DNA of 64,000 nt from CBDIDH01 sp965277595 (lineage in GTDB: Bacteria; Planctomycetota; Planctomycetia; Isosphaerales; Isosphaeraceae), in assembly GCA_965277595.1 (NCBI GenBank), contig CBDIDH010000001.1:434001-498000 (forward strand), given 5' to 3'. The notes under the pieces were generated by a model, which had not been told where the DNA came from, ran no database searches, and saw only the letters and a list, made by a program, of their open reading frames with translations. Shown here piece by piece: positions 7,693-15,573 of this stretch; the stretch's first letter is position 1; each line of letters starts with the position of its first letter. Position numbers and translations under genes: made by a program.

Positions 7693-9015
7693 TCATTTCT
7701 TGAGCCGTTCATCCTTGACGACCTGGCCCCCTTTCATCACGAACGGGATCGATTCCAGGACGGTCACGTCGGCGAGAGGGTCAGCGGGCAAAGGGACGGC
7801 GACAAGGTCGGCGTAAAGGCCGGGGACGACCCGGCCGACGTCTTTCGATCGGCCGAGAAGTTCGGCGGCGGCGGACGTGGCCGAGAGGAGAGCGCGGGCG
7901 GGGGTCAGGCCGTATTTGACCATGTAAGCAAACTGCCTGGCGTTGTCGCCGTGGGGATAGACGCCGGAGTCGGTTCCATAGGCGACGCGGACGCCTGCCT
8001 TGACGGCCTTGGCGAAATTCTCGCGCTGAAGACGGCCGATGAGCTTTTCTTTCTCGATATATTCGTCGGGAATCTTGAACTCGCGGGCCTTGCCGAGCAG
8101 GTAATCATCATTGTAAATGTCCGCGACGAGCCAGGTCTTGTGCGCGAGCATCAGGGCGATCCCCTCGTCGTCGATCAGGCTGCCGTGTTCGATCGAGTCA
8201 ACCCCGGCGATCACGGCGTTCTTGATCCCCTGGGCACCGTGCGCATGCGCGGCGACTTTCTTGCCGGCGGCGTGGGCCTCTTCGACCGCGGCCTGGATCT
8301 CGACGATGGTGAACTGAGGAGCGCCCGGCGAATCGCCTCGCGAGAGGACGCCGCCGGAGGCGTGGATCTTGATGACGTCCACGCCGTGCTTGAGCTGGGC
8401 GCGGACGACGTGGCGGACCTGATCGGCGCCGTCGGCGATCCGGTAGTCGCGCTCCTCGGGATACATCTGCATCCGAAGGGTGGGCGAGTAATGATTGAGG
8501 TCGCCGTGGCCGCCGGTAATCGAGAGCGCGGGGCCGCTGGCGACGATCCGGGGGCCGGGGACGAATCCCTCGTCGATCGACGTTCGGAGGTCGGCCGCGA
8601 GGAAAGGGGGACCGCCCAGGTCGCGGATCGTCGTGAAACCGGCATCGAGCGTGATCTTCGCGTGTTTGACCGCCGCGAAGGCGCGGTGAAAGGGGGTGTC
8701 CTTGAACTTGGCGACCTCGTCGTAACGATCGGCCCGGTTGCCCAGATGCGTGTGCGCGTCAATCAGGCCGGGCAGGACGGTTGCGTCCGAGAGGTCGATG
8801 ATCGTCGCCCCGTCGGGCATCTTGAACCCCTCGGCAGGCTCGACCGCCTTGATCCGGTCGCCGACGATCAAAATCATCCGGTCGCGAACGAGGGTCTCGC
8901 CCGTGCCGTCAAACAAACGACCCGCCCGAACAACAACAACCGAGGCCGGTTTCGGTTCGGCCGCTCCGGCGGTGCTCGCGGCGAGGCTCAGAACAATCCA
9001 GGCGTGAGTCAACAC
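7693..9015 (-). CDS. secreted amidohydrolase (imidazolonepropionase-like)
   Basis: The 440-residue protein starts at a GTG preceded by GGGGAAA and has a cleavable signal peptide (ALA-type end near residue 18, SLAASTAGAAE). The metal site is complete: DAHTHLG near residue 85, KIHASGG with the likely metal-bridging Lys region, HAHG, the IEHGS block, and GTDSG. This pattern defines the amidohydrolase superfamily group annotated as Xaa-Pro dipeptidase or imidazolonepropionase-like. It probably hydrolyses a cyclic amide or N-acyl compound in the periplasm. It converges with the lipoprotein gene, leaving 13 bases between stops. Confidence 0.9.
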   Translation of the reverse strand: MLTHAWIVLSLAASTAGAAEPKPASVVVVRAGRLFDGTGETLVRDRMILIVGDRIKAVEPAEGFKMPDGATIIDLSDATVLPGLIDAHTHLGNRADRYDEVAKFKDTPFHRAFAAVKHAKITLDAGFTTIRDLGGPPFLAADLRTSIDEGFVPGPRIVASGPALSITGGHGDLNHYSPTLRMQMYPEERDYRIADGADQVRHVVRAQLKHGVDVIKIHASGGVLSRGDSPGAPQFTIVEIQAAVEEAHAAGKKVAAHAHGAQGIKNAVIAGVDSIEHGSLIDDEGIALMLAHKTWLVADIYNDDYLLGKAREFKIPDEYIEKEKLIGRLQRENFAKAVKAGVRVAYGTDSGVYPHGDNARQFAYMVKYGLTPARALLSATSAAAELLGRSKDVGRVVPGLYADLVAVPLPADPLADVTVLESIPFVMKGGQVVKDERLKK

Positions 9016-9134
9016 AGGCGTTTCCCCATAATGGAATCTTCAACGCGGAACGCGAACGATCATAGAAAAGATGGGCGCGCAGGGCGAGAGGATCGGGACT
9101 GATGACACATTCAGGAAAGAAGAGGAAAAGGAAT

Positions 9135-9185
9135 GTTGCAAGGTGAGATTCTCACTTGCAACGGATTCGGGATCTCGTGTATAAG
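9135..9185 (+). promoter_or_regulatory. promoter with overlapping inverted repeat upstream of the VOC gene
   Basis: Arms GTTGCAAGGTGAG (9135-9147) and CTCACTTGCAAC (9151-9162) form an inverted repeat with one bulged base. The right arm contains TTGCAA (9156-9161), which is 18 bases from TATAAG (9180-9185). These look like -35 and -10 elements, so a repressor bound to the repeat would block RNA polymerase. The VOC start codon is at 9259. Confidence 0.5.
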
Positions 9186-9258
9186 CAGCGAGTCTGACGG
9201 ATGTTCAGTATCGGACACGACTGACTCTAGAACTGGACCGGCAAAGGAGACTGCCACG

Positions 9259-9726
9259 ATGGCTGTTAAACCGATTCCCGATGGTTACAACACGGCGACG
9301 CCTTACCTGTCTGTCAACGACGCGGCGAGCGCGATCGACTTTTACAAGAAAGCCTTCGGCGCGACCGAGCGGATGCGGATGCCTGGCCCGGGAGGCAAGG
9401 TGATGCACGCCGAGCTGAGAATCGGCGACTCGACGATCATGCTGGCCGACGTCTTTCCCGGCAGCGGTTGCGTGAATCCGCTCTCGCTCGATGGAACTTC
9501 GATTTCGATCATGCTTTACGTCGAGGATGTCGACACGGTCGTTGACCGCGCCGTCGACGCCGGGGCGGAGGTCATCCGGCCTGTGCAGGATCAGTTTTAC
9601 GGCGACCGATCGGGCGCACTGAAAGACCCGTTTGGTCACCGCTGGCAAGTGGCCACCCACAAGGAAGATGTCTCGCCCGAGGAAATGCGGCGGCGGATGG
9701 CCGCGTTCGGGCAGCCCGCGAACTGA
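9259..9726 (+). CDS. VOC (glyoxalase/bleomycin-resistance) family protein
   Basis: From ATG 9259 (AAAGGAGA just upstream) the protein has 155 residues. The N-terminal half has PYLSVNDAASAIDFYKKAFG and the second half has MLYVEDVD, DPFGHRW, the two beta-alpha-beta-beta-beta modules of the vicinal oxygen chelate fold. The PhnB/YdcJ-like subgroup is typical of this length. Candidate metal ligands are a His in the first module (MHAEL) and a His in DPFGHRW. The substrate is not predictable. An inverted repeat overlapping a promoter lies upstream, suggesting repressor control. Confidence 0.88.
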   Translation: MAVKPIPDGYNTATPYLSVNDAASAIDFYKKAFGATERMRMPGPGGKVMHAELRIGDSTIMLADVFPGSGCVNPLSLDGTSISIMLYVEDVDTVVDRAVDAGAEVIRPVQDQFYGDRSGALKDPFGHRWQVATHKEDVSPEEMRRRMAAFGQPAN

Positions 9727-10050
9727 GTCAGGAGAGTTCTCAGTGATGTCGAGGACCGAGGAGCGGCCTAAAAAAATCAGAGATCAGGGAGAATCGGCGA
9801 GGATTTTGCTAGGACATTTGTTGGCCATTGGCCGTCGCTTCTCGGTCATTTTCCAGAAAACCATGACCAGTAGGATCGCCCATTGTCCCTGAGGGGCGGG
9901 ACCGATACGATGGTCAGGTCTGGCGGGCGCGGTGACACACCTCCAGGGCCGCGCGGGGCATTTGTTGGTTGTCTATTCCTCGGAATGAGACGATACCCGC
10001 GCTGCAATGCAAAAACTCCCATCGAAGCTCACTTCCAACGAGATATCCTC
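9727..10050. other. intergenic, no gene seen
   Basis: No convincing gene lies in this 324-base stretch. It contains words of the dispersed GGCCATTGGCC / GGTCATT / ATGACCAG repeat family around 9820-9870. Confidence 0.5.
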
Positions 10051-10638
10051 ATGCAAACGCTCACGAAACCGTCGCGACAGGCGGTTGACGACCTGGCGAG
10101 GCGGTACGGGGTCAGCACCGATGCCGTCTTGACCCTGGCCGAGGCCCTGGCGCTCGGCAACGGCACGATGGCCCAGTTCCAACATCCCGACCTGGGCGGT
10201 TCTGGCCAGTGGATGAGCGGCGGAATGACAATGGTCGGCGACATGTTTAACCAGGGCCTGAAAGCCAAGGTTGACGGCCTTTGCAACGACCTGACCCGGC
10301 TGATGACCGATCGGCCCTTCACCGCGCCCGGCGGGGTGCCGCAAGATCAGTGGCAAGGGGGCTTGCCGCCGGTTCGGGGTGGGTCGGGCTCGTGGTGGCC
10401 GGCTGGCCTGGGAAGTCCCAGTTCAAGCGGTGGTCAGAATGACGTTCGATACGCCTACTTCGCCGATGCCAAACGGCTTGCCGTCGACGAGAACGGCAAG
10501 GTGACCGTTTACGACACGGGCGACCACCAAATCAGCGGCGTCTCGCAGCAGCAGGGATCGAACTCCTCGCTCAAGTTCACCAGTCAGAACGGGTCCGTCG
10601 ACGTCTCCAGCCTGAGAGTCGTCTCGGGATCAAAATAA
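10051..10638 (+). CDS. hypothetical protein, possible SHOCT-type
   Basis: The ATG at 10051 gives a 195-residue soluble protein. Residues 1-75 begin MQTLTKPSRQAVDDLARRYG and contain the block QFQHPDLGGSGQWMSGGMT, which I associate with a group of SHOCT-containing hypothetical proteins. The middle is Gly/Pro-rich low complexity, and the C-terminal 75 residues look like a compact beta domain (YDTGDHQISGVSQQQ...). A longer upstream frame lacks conserved sequence and is not used. A strong hairpin immediately follows the stop. Function unknown; domain naming is tentative. Confidence 0.6.
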   Translation: MQTLTKPSRQAVDDLARRYGVSTDAVLTLAEALALGNGTMAQFQHPDLGGSGQWMSGGMTMVGDMFNQGLKAKVDGLCNDLTRLMTDRPFTAPGGVPQDQWQGGLPPVRGGSGSWWPAGLGSPSSSGGQNDVRYAYFADAKRLAVDENGKVTVYDTGDHQISGVSQQQGSNSSLKFTSQNGSVDVSSLRVVSGSK

Positions 10639-10650
10639 CCGACGACCAAC

Positions 10651-10685
10651 GACCGATGGCCGACAAAAAACGTCGGCCATCGGTC
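10651..10685. terminator. bidirectional hairpin between convergent genes
   Basis: Perfect 14-bp arms GACCGATGGCCGAC (10651-10664) and GTCGGCCATCGGTC (10672-10685) surround an A-rich loop AAAAAAC. It lies between the convergent stops at 10638 and 10684, overlapping the second. There is no strong T-tract after either arm. The arms belong to the same GACCNATGGCC word family seen in other intergenic repeats. Confidence 0.6.
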
Positions 10686-11847
10686 AACGTCGGATGGCCC
10701 CGTTTCCCGAAATCGCCAGCGCGGATTGTGCGAGATCCTCGGTCGAAGACGAGGCCGCGAGTCGGGCCGCGGAGGACGCGTCATACGGACGTAACTCGAT
10801 CCACCGAGAGGTTTTTTCGGGATCACGAAGGACCGAGCCGACCGAGTCGGTGAACGCAATCGCCGCGGTCCGGCCCAGGTGGAGAATGTCTACCATTGCC
10901 GAGGCGGGATAGCCGGCGTGACGACCGTCGAGAATAGTTAGTCGAGGATATTGAGCTTGGAGCTGGCGAATGTAGGCAAGATAGGCAGTATCCCAGCCAT
11001 GTTGCTCACGACCAAGCTGGAGCAAGGGGTGGGTCGGCGGCAGGAGCCAGTAAACGGGAATCTGATGGGCCTCGGCGAGGTCAAGGAAGCGGTGGACGTA
11101 CTGGTCGTTGACCGGGTGACAGCGCCAGCCGGCCATCAGGTGACCGGCGACGGCGAGTTCCGCGAGGCGAGGATCAGCGCCGGGTGTCTCGGGACGATCA
11201 TTGAGGACGTAAGCGCCCCGATTTGCGTTCCAGTTTCGCCAGGTTGTCGCCAGGGTCCAGACTGCGGGGGGGGTCGTGCCCGCGAAGGCGGATAAAATGC
11301 CGTGGCGGATCTCGTGTCGGGCGCGGACGGTGATGAGCGACCGGGCGAGCAAGGTCCGTCCGAAAAAGGGAGCGTCGCGGCCGGTCCGGGCCAGGTCAAG
11401 GCACTCGGCGGACGTCGCAAGCTCGGGCCAGACACGGGTTTCGGCAAGCGGATCGTCGCGGAGGACCTCGCCGTCAACGACGATCGCGGTCGGCTTCGAG
11501 CCGGTCTGAAGCAAGCGTCTGAGCAGGAAATAATGGGCGGGGGCCATGCCCTTCGGTAGCGCGAGGTTCCAGGCGGTCAGGCCATGCTGGCGGTCGAGAA
11601 CGGGGGGAACCAGGCCGTCCTTGACGAGGCTATCGCCAAAACAGACGACTGAAGAGCCAACGGCCTTGTGAAGATGAAGGCCGCTCTGGGTCCAGGCGGA
11701 AGTCATCACCGTGGTGAACCGAAGCTCGTTTCGCGCAACGGTTCGCTCAACCGCGGCAACGAGCACGAGCATGCCCAGCAGGCCGAGAGGCCAGTTGCCG
11801 CGCGGTCGAGAGGTCGGTCCGTATGTTTCGGACGTGGAGTTCAACAA
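10684..11847 (-). CDS. membrane-anchored SGNH/GDSL-like protein
   Basis: The protein has one N-terminal membrane segment (WPLGLLGMLVLVAAVE) followed by a large extracytoplasmic domain of about 340 residues. The block VCFGDSLVKDGLVP matches block I of SGNH/GDSL hydrolases, with Ser as nucleophile. A late DILHLG segment could supply the Asp-x-x-His pair. Similar proteins (DltD or AlgX/AlgJ-like) modify cell-surface polymers, so an acyl-transfer or esterase role is plausible. The start is uncertain: TTG at 11847 has GAGGGACGG upstream; a TTG at 11886 lacks a ribosome site. The stop overlaps a hairpin. Confidence 0.7.
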   Translation of the reverse strand: MLNSTSETYGPTSRPRGNWPLGLLGMLVLVAAVERTVARNELRFTTVMTSAWTQSGLHLHKAVGSSVVCFGDSLVKDGLVPPVLDRQHGLTAWNLALPKGMAPAHYFLLRRLLQTGSKPTAIVVDGEVLRDDPLAETRVWPELATSAECLDLARTGRDAPFFGRTLLARSLITVRARHEIRHGILSAFAGTTPPAVWTLATTWRNWNANRGAYVLNDRPETPGADPRLAELAVAGHLMAGWRCHPVNDQYVHRFLDLAEAHQIPVYWLLPPTHPLLQLGREQHGWDTAYLAYIRQLQAQYPRLTILDGRHAGYPASAMVDILHLGRTAAIAFTDSVGSVLRDPEKTSRWIELRPYDASSAARLAASSSTEDLAQSALAISGNGAIRR

Positions 11848-12195
11848 GGTCCGTCCCTCTGAAGCCCGGATTTCGTTGTCTTTCAAGCAAACGACACGCG
11901 TACGTTTCGTCTCGGGAAAGACTGATTACCAAAGACCAACGTCCGAAAAGCGACCTCATTTTACCTATTTCTAGAGAGCGATTCCGACAAAATTTACGTT
12001 GTCTGCTTTCGAGTGTCGGCCTGATTCTGGCGGAAGGTTTAATCGGATCGACCGAGACGGGCAAGGGGACTCGGGGTTGATTCTTGGAATCCGACCTCGG
12101 TCGGGGGATAATCGATCGCGTTGTCGGGTGAGAGAATCCTCCAACGGGCCGGAGCCGGGTCGAGAGGTCCACTTCCTTTCAGGCAGGAGCGACTG
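11848..12195. other. divergent intergenic region with an operator-like palindrome
   Basis: This region separates the minus-strand SGNH gene from the plus-strand oxidoreductase. At 12091-12104 CCGACC and GGTCGG arms flank TC, about 92 bases before the oxidoreductase start, resembling a regulator site. A GACCAACG word near 11936 belongs to the dispersed repeat family. No gene seen. Confidence 0.45.
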
Positions 12196-13647
12196 ATGTC
12201 AGATCTGAGCCGCCGACAATTCCTGGGCCGATCGCTGGCCGCCGCGGGCGCGGGGATGACCTTCGCGATCGGGGGAACGAAGTCATCGGGGCGAATCCTT
12301 GGCGCCAATGATGCGATCCGACTCGGGGTCGCGGGCCTGAACGGCCGAGGGGGAGCGCACGTCGACGAGTTCGGCAAGATCAAGGGGGTCGAGATCGTGA
12401 CCCTGATCGACCCCGACTCACGGACGTTTGCCCGCCGGGTCGCCGAGGTCACCAAGGCAGGGGGCAAGACGCCAAAGACCCTCGCCGACGTCCGCAGGGC
12501 GCTCGACGACCCGAACCTCGACGCCATCTCGATTGCGGCGCCGAACCACTGGCACGCGCTGATCACCGTCTGGGCCTGTCAGGCGGGCAAGGATGTTTAT
12601 GTCGAAAAGCCCTGTAGTCATGAGGTCCACGAAGGCCGGGTCGCGGTCGAGGCCGCTCGAAAGTATGATCGGATCGTCCAGCACGGCACCCAGAGCCGAT
12701 CGTTGAGCCGCTGGGCCGACCTCGCCGAGGAGATCAAGAAGGGGACCTACGGCAAACTTCTGGTCTCGCGCGGACTCTGTTACAAGCCGAGGCCGAGCAT
12801 TGGCACGAAGCCAGACACCAAGGCACCCGAACAGGTCGACTTCAACCTCTGGCTCGGTCCGGCCTCGGAACGCCCCTTCAACACGAACCTCGTGCATTAT
12901 AACTGGCACTGGTTCTGGGACTTCGGCAACGGCGACATCGGCAACCAGGGGGTTCACCAGATGGACGTCGCCCGCTGGCTGATTCCCGGCGCGACCTTGC
13001 CGAAGAACGTTCAGAGCCTCGGCGGTCGATTCGGCTATCACGACCAGGGCGAGACGCCGAACTCTCAGATCGCCCTCTTCGATTTCGGCGACACCCAGTT
13101 GATCTTCGAGGTCCGCGGCCTCAAGACCGACACGTACCAGGGTGAAAAGGTCGGCAACCTCGCCCACTTTGAGGATGGTGTCGTCGCTCCCGGACGAGGC
13201 GGCCTCCGGTTCTTCCGCAAGGGGTCGAAGGATACCGAGGGTGAACTTATCAGCAAGCCCGAACGCGGCAAGAATCACTTCGCCAATTTCATCGCCGCCG
13301 TGCGGAGCCGGAAGACCGACGACCTCAACGCCGACATTCTCGAAGGCCACTACTCCAGCGCTCTTTGCCATCTGGCCAACATCTCGTACCAGCTGGGCAC
13401 GTCGGCCCCCTTCGACGAGAAGACAAAAGCCTTCGGTGACAACAAGGACGCCTACGAGACGCTCGCCCGGATGGAAGACTACCTCGCTCACGATAACGGC
13501 CTGAAGCTCGACGGCCTCTCGTATCGTCTCGGCCGGAAACTGAACGTCGATGCCAAGGCCGAGACATTCGTCGGCGACGCCGAGGCCGATGCTCTGCTGA
13601 CCAGGCGCTATCGGCAACCCTTTGCCGTGCCCGATCGGATCGCCTGA
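12196..13647 (+). CDS. Tat-exported Gfo/Idh/MocA family oxidoreductase
   Basis: ATG 12196 has CAGGAGC just upstream and gives 483 residues. The N-terminus SRRQFLGRSLAAAGAG is a twin-arginine signal. The Rossmann motif GVAGLNGRG follows at about residue 43, and the catalytic block EKPCSHEVHEGR is near residue 138. These define the planctomycete-expanded group of Gfo/Idh/MocA dehydrogenases that oxidise or epimerise sugars with NAD(P). Export by Tat implies the enzyme folds with its cofactor in the cytoplasm and works in the periplasm. The substrate is unknown. Confidence 0.92.
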   Translation: MSDLSRRQFLGRSLAAAGAGMTFAIGGTKSSGRILGANDAIRLGVAGLNGRGGAHVDEFGKIKGVEIVTLIDPDSRTFARRVAEVTKAGGKTPKTLADVRRALDDPNLDAISIAAPNHWHALITVWACQAGKDVYVEKPCSHEVHEGRVAVEAARKYDRIVQHGTQSRSLSRWADLAEEIKKGTYGKLLVSRGLCYKPRPSIGTKPDTKAPEQVDFNLWLGPASERPFNTNLVHYNWHWFWDFGNGDIGNQGVHQMDVARWLIPGATLPKNVQSLGGRFGYHDQGETPNSQIALFDFGDTQLIFEVRGLKTDTYQGEKVGNLAHFEDGVVAPGRGGLRFFRKGSKDTEGELISKPERGKNHFANFIAAVRSRKTDDLNADILEGHYSSALCHLANISYQLGTSAPFDEKTKAFGDNKDAYETLARMEDYLAHDNGLKLDGLSYRLGRKLNVDAKAETFVGDAEADALLTRRYRQPFAVPDRIA

Positions 13648-13721
13648 ATTTCATTCAGTTGTTCTTGAACGTTGCTGGCATGGCGAATTTGAGGCGATGA
13701 TCAGGAGCCTCTTCAAAAAAG

Positions 13722-13763
13722 CAAGGCCCTGCGTCCCAACCATGAGTGGGATGCAGGGCCTTG
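13722..13763 (-). terminator. rho-independent terminator for the Cys-repeat surface gene
   Basis: Sixteen-bp arms CAAGGCCCTGCGTCCC (13722-13737) and GGGATGCAGGGCCTTG (13748-13763) pair with one G-T wobble and a 10-base loop. On the minus strand the stem is followed by GCTTTTTTGAAG, giving a U-tract. It lies just past the minus-strand stop at 13797. The stem could also block read-through from the plus-strand oxidoreductase. Confidence 0.85.
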
Positions 13764-13796
13764 TGTAATGGAACCTGGCAGAAAATTCGCTCAGTC

Positions 13797-15230
13797 TCAG
13801 GAATGGCAAGAGGTGCTGAACGAGCCACCCCACGAGCCGCAGAGCGAGCCGGTGTTGCAGGACGAGCTACCCCACGAGCTGGACTGAGAGCCAGTGTTGC
13901 AGGAGGTGCTGCCCCACGACCCGGTGTTGCAGGTCAGGCCGCTCCAGATCCCGGAGATCGAGCCGACGTTGCAGGTCGAACCGCCGAGCGAGCCGGTGTT
14001 GCAGGACGAACTGCCCCATGAACCCCAGCTTGAGCCGGTGTTGCAGGTTGTGTTGCTCCACGATCCGCAGGATGAGCCGGTGTTGCAGGACGATCCACTG
14101 TAGCCGTTGTCGTCAGAATCGCCGCTGTTGCAGGTGTTGACGGGTCCACAATAGATCGGCGTGGGGTTGCAACCGGTCGGCAGGTGAGACTGGTCGCAGT
14201 CGCCCGAGGTCGTGGTCTTGCGCGAGGAGAAATCGAGGCTCTCGGTGCAGAGAACGCTCTGGATGCCCTGGGTTGAGCATGTGTAAGCCGAGGCGTCAAG
14301 GAAAACCGCGGTTTCGCACTTGCCGGCCGACTCATTGAAATACGATTGAGCCTGCGTGAGCACCTGACTCAGGGTTTCCCCGTTGACAGAAAGGTACTGG
14401 CTGGGAACCTGAAAGTTGCCCGAGGTAAAGTTCGCGGTGTTCCCTGAGTCGTAAAGCAGTTCCCAGATCGCCAGTTGCAGCCCGGCGCCCTGGACGTTCG
14501 AGAGTGAGCTATTGCCATAGTGGTTGAACAGGTAAGCAATCCGACCAGCGTGATCGGCCGAGACCGTGGACGTGCCGTTGGTCAGCGCTGAGATCGGTTT
14601 GGGAGCGACCTGGTACTGTTCGCCGCCGCTGAAGCTGAGGCTCTGCTGGTCGTTGACGCAGAAGGTGTGGAAACTGGAGTTGAGGTCGGTCTTGCCGGCG
14701 GCGGTGCCGAGACTGTCGGCCTGCGGGCCAACGCTGTTGACGCCGGCCTTGCCATAAACGACGTCGTTGACGACCGAGTACGAGCCGGGGGCAATCCCGC
14801 CGTAGTTGACGAAGACCTTGGTCGGATCAACGACGGTGACGTTGATCGTGTCGGAACCGATCGCCTGGGCGGGATCAAGCTGCGAGTGCGGCGTGGCTCC
14901 GTTCGCGGTGTAGCCCTTGGGAGCGATCTCCTTGAGAACGTAATTGCCGGGCTGAAGGCCGGTGAAGAGGTACTGGCCGTTGCAGCCGGTCGTCTGGGTC
15001 GAGACCGGGCAGGACGTGTTGGTCGCCTTGAAGAGTTCGATCGTCGCCCCGGAGACCGGAGCGCCCGAGGCGCCATCGAGAAGGACCGAGCCGGTGAGGA
15101 ATCCGGTCGCGGAGCAGCCGCCGGTCAAGAGTTGACGGCTCTCCATGATTTCAATCGTCGGGGCGAGCTTGCGGCCGGCGAAGTTGGGACGGCTGGTGCG
15201 CAGCTTGGCATTGCGGTTGGAAAAGATCAT
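13797..15230 (-). CDS. secreted surface protein with CnaB-like domain and CNTGS repeats
   Basis: From ATG 15230 the protein has 477 residues (a TTG 96 bases upstream is possible). The N-terminus contains APTIEIMESRQLLTG, matching the ExRxLLS/T motif seen at the start of many large planctomycete extracellular proteins. Residues about 45-120 form a prealbumin-like CnaB/SdrD-B domain (GSVLLDGASGAPVSGATIEL, GLQPGNYVLKEI). A central region has GAGLQLAIWELLYD, common in choice-of-anchor or thioester-like domains. The last 110 residues hold seven CN(T/V)GS motifs separated by Ser/Gly/Trp-rich spacers. No LPXTG or CTERM signal ends it. The exosortase gene lies upstream on the same strand and a terminator follows. 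Confidence 0.78.
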   Translation of the reverse strand: MIFSNRNAKLRTSRPNFAGRKLAPTIEIMESRQLLTGGCSATGFLTGSVLLDGASGAPVSGATIELFKATNTSCPVSTQTTGCNGQYLFTGLQPGNYVLKEIAPKGYTANGATPHSQLDPAQAIGSDTINVTVVDPTKVFVNYGGIAPGSYSVVNDVVYGKAGVNSVGPQADSLGTAAGKTDLNSSFHTFCVNDQQSLSFSGGEQYQVAPKPISALTNGTSTVSADHAGRIAYLFNHYGNSSLSNVQGAGLQLAIWELLYDSGNTANFTSGNFQVPSQYLSVNGETLSQVLTQAQSYFNESAGKCETAVFLDASAYTCSTQGIQSVLCTESLDFSSRKTTTSGDCDQSHLPTGCNPTPIYCGPVNTCNSGDSDDNGYSGSSCNTGSSCGSWSNTTCNTGSSWGSWGSSSCNTGSLGGSTCNVGSISGIWSGLTCNTGSWGSTSCNTGSQSSSWGSSSCNTGSLCGSWGGSFSTSCHS

Positions 15231-15573
15231 GGGGAGGAACTCCAATTCATCAAGCGTTTTTGAAACGGGTTTAAGCACGGAGGCTTCAGACAGCGGCAAA
15301 AAAGCAGAGCGAGGGAACAAATCCAAGGGGGGTTGATGGCCAAACCAGCAACCCGCTTCGGTGCGGATACTTCGGAAGGTGGACTGTCAGGCGAGAATCA
15401 GGGCGGGAGTCGATCGAGGCCGGGACGATTTTGAAAGCATGTCCTGATTAGAATCAAACGAGGATCAATGACCGAGGATCGTTGAGAAGTTTCACCATCG
15501 TCGGTTTTTGTCTTCGATTCTCAACGCGCATCAATCATCCATCAGGTCTTTTGCGAGGGATCAACCCCGGGGG
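15231..15573. other. intergenic between the exosortase and surface-protein genes
   Basis: No gene was recognised. The region should hold the promoter of the surface-protein gene. GTTGAGAA (15481-15488) and TTCTCAAC (15528-15535) are inverted around a 39-base loop, a weak candidate terminator for the exosortase gene. An AATGACCGAGG word of the dispersed repeat family precedes it. Confidence 0.4.

Noticed and set aside
7951..9102. 383-residue plus-strand frame
   Set aside because: Antisense to the amidohydrolase, whose metal motifs are intact.
12418..13617. 399-residue minus-strand frame
   Set aside because: Antisense to the Gfo/Idh/MocA oxidoreductase and lacking any motif.
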